Shown: one piece after another, positions 22,163-32,348 of the stretch
Position numbering within the stretch: position 1 is the stretch's first letter
How the letters are laid out: each line of letters starts with the position of its first letter
Source: Coffea arabica
Lineage: Eukaryota; Streptophyta; Magnoliopsida; Gentianales; Rubiaceae
DNA length: 64,000 nucleotides
Assembly (NCBI RefSeq): GCF_036785885.1
Contig: NC_092317.1
Location: 6,636,501 to 6,700,500, forward strand
Direction: 5' to 3'
The notes under the pieces: generated by a model
Seen by the model: only the letters and a program-made list of their open reading frames with translations
Databases searched by the model: none
Told to the model about the DNA's origin: nothing
Program-made: the position numbers and the translations under genes

Positions 22163-22960
22163 ATGTCAAAATTGGAAGAAAACACTTCAAGATGGTCTCT
22201 GTCAGGAACGGCGGCTCTAGTCACCGGTGGAACTCGCGGAATTGGCCGTGCAATAGTGGAGGAGCTAGCTCAACTAGGCGCCATAGTCCACACTTTTGCA
22301 AGAAAAGAAGAGGAGCTGAATGAACGCTTGCGAGAGTGGTCCTCCAAGGGATTCAAAGTCACCGGTTCAGTCTGTGATGCATCTTCAAGAGAGCAAAGAA
22401 CTCAGCTCATCGAAAAGGTGACTTCCATCTTCAGTGGAAAACTCAACATCCTTGTAAATAACGTTGGAACTAATAAAAGGAAGCCACCTGAAGAGTTTAC
22501 TGCCGAAGAGTATGATATGGTGATGTCTACAAATCTTGAATCTTGTTTCCATTTTTCCCAACTGGCTTATCCTCTCTTAAAAGCCTCTGGGGTTGGAAGC
22601 ATCGTCTTCATCTCTTCTATCGCAGGTTTCGTGAGTATACAAAATGCATCTGTCTATGCAGCAACAAAAGGTGGAATGAATCAACTCACCAAGAACTTGG
22701 CTTGCGAATGGGCTAAAGATAACATCCGGGTAAATTGCGTCGCGCCTGGGGTTATCAGCACCCCATTAGCCAAACCTGTGCTCAGTTCTGATGAAAAGCT
22801 GAAGAAAATAGAATCAAGGACTCCCATGAAGCGAGTTGGGGAACCAGAAGAAGTTTCGCCCCTGGTTGCTTTCCTTTGTCTCCCTGCTGCTTCCTACATA
22901 ACCGGACAGGTTATAACTGTCGATGGAGGACTGACTGTCAATGGAATCTACTGGGACTAA
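22163..22960 (+). CDS. Tropinone-reductase-like SDR (SDR copy 5)
   Basis: A 265-residue intact SDR with [10 protein letters not shown] from residue 21, NNVG, the catalytic serine in ISSIAG, and the Tyr165/Lys169 pair in VYAATK. All expected active-site residues are present, so it is likely an active NADPH-dependent ketoreductase of unknown substrate. I chose the ATG at 22163 ([13 protein letters not shown]) because it aligns with the paralogs; an in-frame ATG at 22097 would add 22 residues from a promoter-like stretch. It is the plus partner of unit 1 and the only intact plus partner of the three units. It ends NGIYWD. Confidence 0.9.
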   Translation: MSKLEENTSRWSLSGTAALVTGGTRGIGRAIVEELAQLGAIVHTFARKEEELNERLREWSSKGFKVTGSVCDASSREQRTQLIEKVTSIFSGKLNILVNNVGTNKRKPPEEFTAEEYDMVMSTNLESCFHFSQLAYPLLKASGVGSIVFISSIAGFVSIQNASVYAATKGGMNQLTKNLACEWAKDNIRVNCVAPGVISTPLAKPVLSSDEKLKKIESRTPMKRVGEPEEVSPLVAFLCLPAASYITGQVITVDGGLTVNGIYWD

Positions 22961-24180
22961 TCATTAAAAAACATTTGATCTTGTCATCGTTGCAATGTTT
23001 CTGCAAGATATTGGTTTGTATTGTTTCTTGATGCTGGCAATGTTTTTTTTTTTGGGTTGATTGTAAAATAAATTTTTTTTTTTTTTTTACTGGCAATGCT
23101 TTTTTAATTAATTCCACCTTGTAAATCAGTTTTATTACGCTACTTGTAACGTACATTTTTCTGCGTGAAAATTATCCAAAAAAAATGCTTTTTTTTTTCT
23201 TTTTTTCGGTGCAATAGGAATGTGTGAATTTCTATGGATAGAACGAATATGCATCTCCAGCTGAGAGACTGTTGTTCGGGCTACCTCAAGCTCAGCTCCA
23301 AGAAAAGCTTCAAATTTTGATAACGTTGGGTTGGGCTGAACTTTAGGCCTAAATATTATGTTCAATTTAAAAGTGGATTGAGTTGGATCAAAATAGGTTG
23401 AGCCCAATTAAAGCCCATTGCACTCTCGCCGTGTAAGGTAGAATTGCCTGATTTAATAAATTAATTCTAAACTAGCATTTAGCTCGAGTATTATTTTTTT
23501 TTCTTTAATTAGTTGTGAACCTGTGGAAGTATAAATAGTATAAATAAAAATATCAGCAATATTCTCACAGAGTCATTCATGTTAATTTTAAAACATTAAC
23601 GTATTATAAATGTTTAACTAGCGAATAGATAGAAATTATAACCAAAATTAATTAGAAAAGAATTTGATCAAGTGTTGGTAAAACTCAAATATCGAAATGA
23701 TACACCAATTCTTTCCAATCAGCCATGTCATCTAGAAGAGAGAAGATGGCTAATGAGACTTCATGCATTCACATATTTTTTTTAAAATTTTTTTGATAAA
23801 TAAAACTACCTGTGATAATGTGATTGTATTTTTAGCATGAGATCTTGGATCCACTCTCAAGTTAAACCTGTCTACTTTCTCCAATTTTCCTCAAAAAATT
23901 TAAAAAAAAATGTCATTTATTGATAATATTCTCTTGATGAAAGTACACACAAATGTCGAGTTCAAATCAATTTGAGTCACATTACGAAGAATCAGATATA
24001 TGCATGCAAGTTATTCTTCGTTCCAATCTCAGACCTAATATCCATACGTATGAAATTTCAGATACTCTTAAATTGCCTGTAACATTGACTGAGATGAAGA
24101 AAATGAAAAGATGATTCTATAAGTATTCCCTTCCCGCACTAACTAGCTTTGCCGTATTGCCGGGAAAGCTGATTCAATGA
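22961..24180. other. 3' flank of SDR copy 5, duplicated elsewhere
   Basis: Poly-T runs at about 23046 and 23072 sit between two CTGGCAATG words, possibly a retroposon tail insertion. The stretch 23160-24180 is similar to 28000-29260 and in part to 42110-42290 (shared AAGTATTCCCTTCCCGCACT). It therefore marks the right end of each head-to-head unit. No gene is seen. Confidence 0.6.
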
Positions 24181-25020
24181 TTAGTCCCACAGGACTCCAT
24201 TAACAGTCAGTCCTCCATCGACAGCTATAACCTGTCCGGTTATGTAGGAAGCAGCTGGGAGACAAAGGAAAGCTATCAGGGATGAAATTTCTTCTGGCTT
24301 TCCATCTCGATTCATTGGAATTCTTGATTTGAATTTCTTCCATTTTTCATCAGAATTAAGTACAGCTTCGCTTAATTGGGTCCTAATGACCCCAGGGGCA
24401 ACGCAATTTACGCGAATGTTATCTTTAGCCCATTCACAAGCCAAATTCTTGGTCAGCTGATTCATTGCGCCTTTTGTTGATGCATAAACAGATAAACCTT
24501 GTACACTTACCAAACCCCCAACAGAAGAAATGAAGACTATGTTCCCGATCCCAGAGGCTTTTAGGAGAGGATAAGCGAGTTGGGAAAAATGGAAACAAGA
24601 TTCAAGATTTGTAGACATCATCGTATCGTATTCTTCAGAGGTAAACTCTTCAGCTGGCTTCGCTTTGCATGTTCCAACGTTATTTACAAGGATATTGAGC
24701 TTCCCATTGAATATGGAAGAGACCTTTTCGATGAGCCGAATTCTTTGATCTCTTGAAGATGCATCACAGACTGAACCACTGACTTTGAATCCCATGGAGG
24801 ACCACTCTTGCAAGCGTTCATTCAGGTCTGCTTCTTTTCTTGCACAGGTGTGGACTGTGGCACCGAGTTGAGCTAGCTCCACCACAATTGCACGGCCAAT
24901 TCCTTGAGTTCCACCGGTAACTAAAGCTGTTGCCCCTGACAGGGACCATCTTCCACCGGCGGCTAGAGTTGTCGTTCCCGACAAAGACCATCCAGAGTTG
25001 TTTTCTCTCACCTTTGACAT
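24181..25020 (-). CDS. Tropinone-reductase-like SDR (SDR copy 6)
   Basis: A 279-residue intact SDR very similar to copies 4 and 7, with the same 14-residue N-terminal duplication. The cofactor motif is [10 protein letters not shown] from residue 35. The catalytic residues are present: serine in ISSVGG, Tyr179 and Lys183 in VYASTK. It should be enzymatically competent, unlike copy 4. Two changes near the C-terminus (MNRDGKPEE where paralogs have MNRVGEPEE) are unusual. It is the minus member of head-to-head unit 2, whose plus partner is destroyed. It ends NGVLWD. Confidence 0.9.
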   Translation of the reverse strand: MSKVRENNSGWSLSGTTTLAAGGRWSLSGATALVTGGTQGIGRAIVVELAQLGATVHTCARKEADLNERLQEWSSMGFKVSGSVCDASSRDQRIRLIEKVSSIFNGKLNILVNNVGTCKAKPAEEFTSEEYDTMMSTNLESCFHFSQLAYPLLKASGIGNIVFISSVGGLVSVQGLSVYASTKGAMNQLTKNLACEWAKDNIRVNCVAPGVIRTQLSEAVLNSDEKWKKFKSRIPMNRDGKPEEISSLIAFLCLPAASYITGQVIAVDGGLTVNGVLWD

Positions 25021-26109
25021 GGGTGGTTGTAGGCTGACAGTGGGGGTGATGAATGAAACTGGGAGCGTCTTTTTTTTTTTTTTGGGTCAGACAATTTAGA
25101 GAGAGGTTAAACAAAAATAGTTTCAATCCTCCAGCATAGTTCAACTATGGGACCCAAGTTAGAGATGGGTGAGGTTTCTTGACTTTTGGTTCATTTCTGT
25201 GGTTGTGGTGAGATGTTGGGTTTTCATGGTGAATTGATATTTTTGAGTAGCAATTGGTGGTGACGGCAGTGAGTTTTCAGATTTGTACAAACTTGAAAAA
25301 AGAATAGTTTGTCGAATTTCAATTGAAATTTTGCTTTTACTAAAATTGGTGGAGATTATTTGAGATACACTTTTGAAGTTTTGGGGACTACAATTATGTT
25401 TCCTGATGTCATAGGCTACGGTTGTTGGCTGGTGCTTGCCTGCTTGGGGGTGGTTTGGCTCTAGAGATCAGCCGATCCTATTATGAAGCAACACAAAAAA
25501 AAAAAAAAAAAAAAAAATTATGAAGGGAAAAAAAAAAAAGGAAATCCGTTATAGTAATTAAAAGAAAACGGAAAATATCTCATAGATTACCATTGCAACC
25601 TAATTACCCAACAAGTGAAAAGTAGCCGCCAAAACCTATCAGCATTGAGGAAATTTTGATACTCGTTGCCATTGCCATTGTGGAATTCCCACGAAACGGA
25701 TGGTTAGTTTTTCTTTTCATTTAATTTTCTTCTTTCGGATTTTACCATTTAAAAAAAGTTATTTTGAACGTTCTTTTAGATAAAAAATGACGTGAATTCT
25801 GTGGAGTCGATATTGATAAGCTCTCAGTAGTCGTATTAGACTTTACTTCCAATAACAAAATTTTCATGACAACAATCGTGCATTGGCCCCAGGTCCGTCA
25901 ATTATTTGCCAACCACCCTTTTGGTCCTCAATTGAATGTCTGGGTTTTTTTTTTTTTTTTTTCCAAAGAACGTCTCGGTTTGAATAGTTATTTTTGGGAG
26001 TTTTTTTTCTTAAATGTACCGTAACAACTTTATTTGGAAGAGTGTATCGAAAATGAAAAAGGGTTGAGAATACGTTATACAAACAAGGCACAAACAAAGC
26101 TAGAAAAAG
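25021..26109. other. Former divergent promoter region of head-to-head unit 2
   Basis: Similar to 21101-22080, including the block around CATTGGCCCCAGGTCCGTCA (25880). A poly-A tract spans about 25495-25540. At 25551-25565 TTATAGTAATTAAAAG is the uninterrupted counterpart of the site where the 9.5-kb element inserted in unit 3. Confidence 0.7.
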
Positions 26110-26365
26110 GTTGATTCAAATTATCGGAATTTGGAATTCCTATTTCGATTTCAAATTCTTTTTTAATATATATATATAATTTTTTATATATATGTAATAT
26201 AACATTTATATTATAATAATAATAATTTTATATTCCCGAAACCGGAATTTACAGAATTTCGAATGGAATTCGGAACGAATTTGAAATCGAATTCGATCAA
26301 AAATTCTGATGCCAAAATTTCAAAAAATTTCGAATTACGAATTTCAATTTCGATTCACACCCCTA
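26110..26365. mobile_element. Partial hAT-like non-autonomous element replacing the 5' part of an SDR copy
   Basis: The SDR-unit sequence breaks off after ATTCAAATTATC. It is replaced by about 240 bp rich in GAATTT/AAATTC words, with TA and TAA microsatellites, ending in CACACCCCTA. CACCCCTA is the usual right terminus of TAGGGGTG-type hAT non-autonomous elements. The left terminus is not recognisable and about 270 bp of SDR sequence, including its start codon, is missing, so this was an insertion with deletion or a later rearrangement. Confidence 0.5.
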
Positions 26366-26434
26366 ATCGGTTCAGTCTATGATGCATCTTCAAGAGAACA
26401 AAGAACTCAGCTCATTGAAAAGGTGACTTCCATT

Positions 26435-27003
26435 TTTAGAAAATAATATCAAGATCTTCAAACATGACTTACAAATCATGAATAAAGACAATTAAGACAT
26501 ACCTTGTGCCCTTGAATATGTTTCTACTTGGAATTATATGGTTTCAAGCCTTGATCTTCCCTCTCCTACTCTCTCTTATATTTGCTGTAGTGATCGGTAA
26601 ATCTCACAAATTAATTGAGTGGAGAGAGGGATCAAGAACCTATTTATAAATACATAAGTGACCTATCTCATCATTGATCATTAATAAGACTCATTGGTTT
26701 TTTCTACTTGAATGAATCTTACGTACCATTAATCACTTGTTTCAAGGATATATATACATTCATTCATGTGAAGTTTCATAAATGTATGGATAAATTCAAT
26801 TATCACTTAAGTTAGATTCATGACTTTGATCATTAAATCTTGTGACTTATTAATTAAGTACATGACTTATGGTCATGATGCCTTGATCCTATCCATACAA
26901 GTACTTAATTTGTTCTTTCATGTATGTGTACGTGGGATAATAGTACTTTATTACTTATATATTTAAGTGGTCATATGGGTCACAATAAGTAATTAATCTA
27001 ACA
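26435..27003 (-). mobile_element. Probable solo LTR inserted in the SDR pseudogene
   Basis: Read on the minus strand it starts TGTTAGATTAATTAC, contains a promoter-like TATAAATAGG (plus about 26640-26650) and ends in TTCTAAA. It is flanked by CCATT at 26430-26434 and 27004-27008. It has no internal coding region, so it is a solo LTR. The terminal inverted repeat is imperfect (TGTTAGA against TTTAGAA), hence only moderate confidence in the exact left end. Confidence 0.72.
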
Positions 27004-27340
27004 CCATTTTCATTAAAAAAAAAAATCAATATCCTTGTACATAAAGTTGGGACAACAAAAAGGAAGCCAGCCAAAGAGTTTACTACTGAAGAATATAACA
27101 TGGTGATGTCTATAAACCTTGAATCTTGTTTCCACTTTTCCCAACTTGCTTATCCTAGCTTAAAAGCCTCTAAGGTCGGAAGCATCGTCTTCATGTCTTC
27201 TGTTGCAGGTTTTGTGAGTATACAAAATATATCTGTCTATGCAGCAACAAAAGGTGCAATGAATCAACTCACCAAGAATTTGGCTTGCGAATGGGCTAAA
27301 GATAACGTCCGGATAAACTGTGTTTCGCATTGGTTTTATC

Positions 27341-27712
27341 TATTGGGATTCAAGTGCAGAATACATAACTATTGAGACATCAAAAACACAATAATTTAAT
27401 AACAAACAAACCACAATCACGAAAGATAAATAACACACAAGATTTAACGTGATTCGCCTCTATCATTAAGGTTACATCCACGGAGAGAAAATTCGTTCTT
27501 TATTGTGAGAGAAAAAATCCTATACAAAAACACAACTTAAACCCAAGTTCAACCATTATATATTATCTTTCATCTCTTAAGAACTCGATCTCTCTCCATG
27601 TACGAACTTATATGTCAACCCTTATATGTCACTTTATAGTATGCCAACTCAGACCTATTATAAATTACATTGCTTGACCCTGTTTAAAAGAAATCAAACC
27701 AATTTCCTAACA
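27341..27712 (-). mobile_element. Solo LTR with TTATC target duplication
   Basis: A 372-bp insert flanked by a perfect 5-bp duplication, TTATC (27336-27340 and 27713-27717). On the minus strand it starts TGTTAGG and ends CCCAATA, an imperfect inverted repeat. Part of it (TTTAACGTGATTCGCC) resembles a word common in plant copia LTRs. It lies inside an SDR coding sequence. Confidence 0.82.
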
Positions 27713-27880
27713 TTATCGGTACCCTGTTAGCCAAACATGTTCTCAGTTCTAATGAAAAGCTGAAGAAAATAGAACCTATGAAGCGCGTGGGGGAAATAGA
27801 AGAAGTTTCATCCCTAGTTGCTTTCCTTTGTCTCCCTGCTGCTTCCTAGATAATCGGACAGGTTGTAACTGTCTATGGAA

Positions 27881-30452
27881 AGCTTTTTTTTATTTGCAAT
27901 GCTTTTTTCCACTGATTCCACATTGTCGATTAATTTTATTGTATTGATTATAACGTACATTTTACTAGTTGGAAATAAATTTTAACTTACCCAAAAAATT
28001 GCTTTTTTCCAATTTTTTTTTTTTTGGTGCATTAGGAATGTGTGATTTTCTATGGATAGAGTGAAAATGCATCTCTAGCTGATTGGACCGTTGATCGGGC
28101 TACCCTTGAGCTCAACTCCAAGCAAAGCGTCCAAATTTATCTAACTTTGGGTTGGGCTGAAATTTGGGCTCAAATTAATGGCGCTTTGAGTTGGGATCAA
28201 GATAGGTTGAACCCAATTAAAGCCCAGTGCACTCTCATCGTTTAAGGTTTAACTACCTAATCTAATACAATTCAGTCTAAGCTAGCATTCAGCCCGAGCA
28301 TGTTAGTTTTTTGCCCTTTAATTAGTTGTGAACTTGTAGAAGTATAAATAATATAAATGAAAAAATGAACAATATTCTTACACAGTCACTCATACTAATT
28401 TTAAAACATTAATGTAATATAAGTGTTTAATTAGCGATACTAATTTTTAAAGTTGGGTGTTTAATTATTTGTAAAAGTTTAAATTTTGTAAGTAAAGATT
28501 TGCACAATTCAGAGGATAATGTTTGAATTTTATTGTCGGCTCACATCCTCTATTTTGTATACTTATCCTGTACCTTTAAGACATACAGTAGAAAGGATCT
28601 TATTATAATGCAATAATATACATCAAATACTGTAGTGCATAATGACAAATTGATAGATGTTATTGAAAAATTAAAAATGTTACATTATTGACAATAAACC
28701 TAAAAATGCATATTCGTACTCGATCAAATACAAAAATTGCAATAATTAATTTTTCATAGAATGAATATTCTAAATTTTAAGACATTAATGAGTTTAGTAA
28801 TGTAACAATTAAAATCACACTTCGTAAAATTAATCCATATTGATAAAACAAATTAGGCATAATTATTAAATATTGTTAGAAGAGAGAGAGAAACCTTAAG
28901 AAGAAATAATTTTAGTTTTATTGAATAGATAAAAGTTCTTAGAAGAGATAGAAATTATAACCAAAATTAATTAGAAAAGAATTTGATCAAGCGTTGGTAA
29001 AACTCAAATATCGAAATGATCCATCAATTCTTTTCAATCAGCCAAGTGACCTAGAAGAGAGAAGATGGCTAACGAGACTTAATGCATTCACATGTTTTTT
29101 AAAAAAAAAAATTGATAAATACAACTACCTATGATAATGTGATTGTATTTTTAGCATGAGATCTTGCATTACCACAGACAAATTATCAAATCTCTTCCAT
29201 TCTGCTAGAAGATTAATGCAGCCGTTATGAGATGATTCTGTAAGTATTCCCTTCCCGCACTAATGAGGGATGCAGATTGCAGCATGGAAACCACGATGCG
29301 ACCAAATGTTAATTTTTATTGTTTGGATTGAATTTTGAAAAGGAAAATGAAAGGATAGGGAGGAAAAAGCTCTAGTTATTTTGTTCAGTTATGATTTCCC
29401 CCCAAAAGTGGACGAAAATTGAGGGAAATGAAACTAAATTAATTAAAATTTTTTAAAAATAATTTTTTTCATATCTTTTCTAGTAAATTAACACTTAATC
29501 TTTTCCTTGTCTTTTTTTTTTTTCATTTTTTCAATCCAAAGAAAAATTCAGTATTTCATTTCTTTTCCTTTCACACTTAATCCAAACAAGATAGATGAAA
29601 ATCACACTCCTCCACTCTCCTTTCGTTTCTTTTCCGTTAGTATCTTTTTCTTTCCTTTCCTTCAAACCATATGGTCTCTGAAAGTCTTATTTACAACTAA
29701 TACAACCCATATCTTCAAAATGGTTGAGTAAGTTTTATTGTAGTAACCTTTATTTTCTCAAGAAAAGCATTTAGTTTCATCTTGGTTTTAGGGTGTTTTG
29801 TAGTTTTCTATATTTTCCACCTTTGAATATGGTATATGGATCTCATGTACTTTTAGAACATTTCTTTCATTTTTTAAATTTTTTGAGTGTAGAAAGTTCA
29901 ACTGTATTCTCTTTCACGATCCTTTTTTTTGTCCACATAATCATTTCGATAGATACAATTGAAACGGACCCTAAACTCAAGAAATTTTATTTGGATTAGT
30001 GCAAAACGTTAATCTTCTGTCATATCTTTGGTTTTCTTGTTGAAGACGTAAAATAAACTGTCTATCCACACCTAGGAGAAAGGCAAAAGAAACTGTCTAT
30101 CCACACATTTAGGACATGCTATGTCCACATGTATTCAAAAAGAGCTTGAAAAAAAAAACAATACGCATAATAAATCAGATGAATTCAAAAAGAGATTTGA
30201 AAAAAAAAAAACCAATACAAAATAATTCAGTAGGCAAATTAGCTGGAGATACTGGAATATTTGAAATTGCATGCATGTAGAATATAGTAGTAGTACACAC
30301 TATACAGTGCTGAGTACACCAACCGACGATATGCAAGCCAATTCTTAATATATATTTTACCATAGAAACCATTAGTTTACCCCAAAATGCTTCTAGATTA
30401 AACAATACTTCTTCCTGAATAGCATCAATAAGAAGAAAGAATGGTTCAACGA
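27881..30452. other. Spacer between units 2 and 3
   Basis: 28000-29260 matches the 3' flank of SDR copy 5 (23160-24180). About 29740-30452 matches 19250-20260, including the AAGAAAAGCATTTAG block. The remainder, about 29270-29740, is AT-rich with pyrimidine runs. No gene is seen. Confidence 0.6.
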
Positions 30453-31292
30453 TTAGTCCCACTGGACTCCATTAACAGTCAGTCCTCCATCGACAGCTAT
30501 AACCTGTCCGGTTACGTAGGAAGCAGCTGGGAGACAAACGAAAGCTACCAGGGATGAAATTTCTTCTGGCTCTCCAACTCGATTCATTGGAGTTCTTGAT
30601 TTGAATTTCTTCCATTTTTCATCAGAATTGAGTACAGCTTCGCTTAATTGGGTCCTAATGACCCCAGGGGCAACGCAATTTACGCGAATGTTATCTTTAG
30701 CCCATTCACAAGCCAAATTCTTGGTCAGTTGATTCATTGCGCCCTTTGCTGCTGCATAAACAGATAAACCTTGTATACTTACCAAACCTGCAACAGAGGA
30801 AATGAAGACTATGTTTCCGATCCCAGAGGCCTTTAGGAGAGGATAAGCGAGTTGGGAAAAATGGAAACAAGATTCAAGATTTGTAGACATCATCATATCG
30901 TATTCTTCAGAGGTAAATTTTTCAGATGGCTTCCCTTTGCTTGTTCCAACGTTATTTACAAGGATGTTGAGTTTTCCACAGAAGATGGAAGTCACCTTTT
31001 CGATGAGCTGGGTTCTTTGCTCTCTTGAAGATGCATCACAGACTGAACCACTGACTTTGAATCCCATGGAGGACCACTCTTGCAAGCGTTCATTCAGGTC
31101 TGCTTCTTTTCTTGCACAAGTGTGGACTGTGGCACCGAGTTGGGCTAGCTCCACCACAATTGCACGGCCAATTCCATGAGTTCCACCGGTAACTAGAGCA
31201 GTTGCTCCCGACAGGGACCATCTTCCACCAGTGGCTAGAGTTGTCGTTCCCGACAAAGACCATCCAGAGTTGTTTTCTCCCACCGTTGACAT
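30453..31292 (-). CDS. Tropinone-reductase-like SDR (SDR copy 8)
   Basis: A 279-residue intact SDR, the third member with the 14-residue N-terminal duplication. It has [10 protein letters not shown] from residue 35, NNVG, the serine in ISSVAG, and Tyr179/Lys183 in VYAAAK. It should be active. The start at 31292 ([13 protein letters not shown]) aligns with copies 4 and 6; the frame is open upstream to 31391 but that part is a lysine-run artefact of a poly-T tract. It is the minus partner of unit 3. Its divergent upstream region is now occupied by the 9.5-kb retrotransposon about 600 bp away, which may alter its expression. It ends NGVQWD. Confidence 0.9.
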   Translation of the reverse strand: MSTVGENNSGWSLSGTTTLATGGRWSLSGATALVTGGTHGIGRAIVVELAQLGATVHTCARKEADLNERLQEWSSMGFKVSGSVCDASSREQRTQLIEKVTSIFCGKLNILVNNVGTSKGKPSEKFTSEEYDMMMSTNLESCFHFSQLAYPLLKASGIGNIVFISSVAGLVSIQGLSVYAAAKGAMNQLTKNLACEWAKDNIRVNCVAPGVIRTQLSEAVLNSDEKWKKFKSRTPMNRVGEPEEISSLVAFVCLPAASYVTGQVIAVDGGLTVNGVQWD

Positions 31293-31904
31293 GGATGGTT
31301 GTAGGCTGACAGTGGTGGAGATGAAACTAGGAGCGTCTCTTTTTTTCTTTTTTTTTTGGAGGGGGAGGGGTGTGGAGGAGGGTGTTAGCATAACATCTCA
31401 AATAAAATTGATCAGAGAATTTAGAGAGAGGTTAAACAAAAATAATTTCAATCCTCCAGCATAGGTCAAATATGGGACCCAAGTTAGCGATGGTTGCGTT
31501 TTCTTCTTCTTTTTTACTTCGCTAGTTATTGACTGGATTCTATATGATATTGCTGAGGTTTCTTGATTTTTGGTTCATATCTGTCGCTGTGAGATGTTGC
31601 GTATTCATTCATGGTGAATTGATATTTTTGAGGAGCAATGGCGGTGACGGTAGCGGGTTTTCAGATTTGTACAAACTTGAATTTCAATTGAAATTTTGCT
31701 TTTACTAAAATTGGTGGAGATGATTTGAAGCATTTGAGATACACTTCTGAAGTCACTTTTCGGGACTGCCGTGTTTCCTAATGTTACAGGCTATGGTTGT
31801 TGGCCGGTTCTTGGAGGCGGTTTGGCTCTAGAGATCAGCCGATCCTATCATGAAGCAAGGGAAAAAAATTGATAAAGAAAAAAAAGGAAATCCATTATAG
31901 TAAT
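31293..31904. other. Upstream region of SDR copy 8
   Basis: Similar to 25021-25560 upstream of SDR copy 6. It ends exactly at the retrotransposon insertion site, where GTAAT (31900-31904) is the left target duplication. Confidence 0.7.
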
Positions 31905-32304
31905 TGTAGTGGGGCCCACGAACACGTCGGCCTGGCCCATAAGCTCGGCTGGTAGGAGGTTCCCGGCCCAGCAGGTCGGCTTGGATGGGCCGCGCGGGCT
32001 GCAGAGCCCAAGCACGCCTTAACTAAGCTATGGAGCCCTAGGGAGAGTTATGCTCCCATAAGGACTCCCTGTTCTACTAGGAGACTACTACCTGTGACTC
32101 TATAAATACCATGCGTGGGGAAAACACAAGGTACGCTATTCACAGCACAAGCACTACTCTTTACTTACGAATCTTCTTCTGACTTGATCGTCGGAGTTGC
32201 CACAGGGGACCTAGCCTCGCAGCTCGCCTGTGTGCAGGTCAGACCGCTCAGCTCGCCCTCCACGCATCTGGCCAGGTCGGACCTTCTCCTCGGCAGTCGC
32301 ATCA
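31905..32304 (+). repeat. 5' LTR of gypsy element 2
   Basis: A 400-bp repeat starting TGTAGTGGGG and ending CGCATCA. The TATA box is TATAAATA at 32101-32108. It differs from the 3' LTR only near 32211 (CCTCGC against CCCCGC). Confidence 0.95.
32101..32108 (+). promoter_or_regulatory. LTR TATA box
   Basis: TATAAATA within the 5' LTR, about 250 bp before the gag start. It should direct the genomic RNA, with the R region starting some 30 bp downstream. Confidence 0.7.
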
Positions 32305-32305
32305 A

Positions 32306-32325
32306 TTGGCGCCGTCTGTGGGAAA
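32306..32325 (+). other. Primer-binding site of gypsy element 2
   Basis: TTGGCGCCGTCTGTGGGAA follows the 5' LTR after one base. TGGCGCC- is the usual start of a plant tRNA 3'-end complement in this lineage; I do not assign the tRNA. Confidence 0.75.
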
Positions 32326-32348
32326 CAAGTTACTTCTCTTCGCGAATC

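Larger units (their letters stand above)
26366..27880 (+). pseudogene. SDR copy 7, the broken plus partner of unit 2, split by two solo LTRs
   Basis: Three SDR pieces are visible: 26366-26434 ([16 protein letters not shown]), 27020-27335 (FTTEEYNMVMSINLESC through VYAATK and LACEWAKDN), and 27718-27880 ([16 protein letters not shown] then a stop). Pieces 1/2 and 2/3 are separated by LTR-like insertions with 5-bp target duplications. The 5' end is lost. The closest relative by shared residues is intact copy 5 in unit 1. Confidence 0.88.

Noticed and set aside
32115-32348. Upstream extension of the gypsy element 2 gag frame
   Set aside because: It translates LTR and primer-binding-site sequence; the ATG at 32349 follows the primer-binding site as expected.
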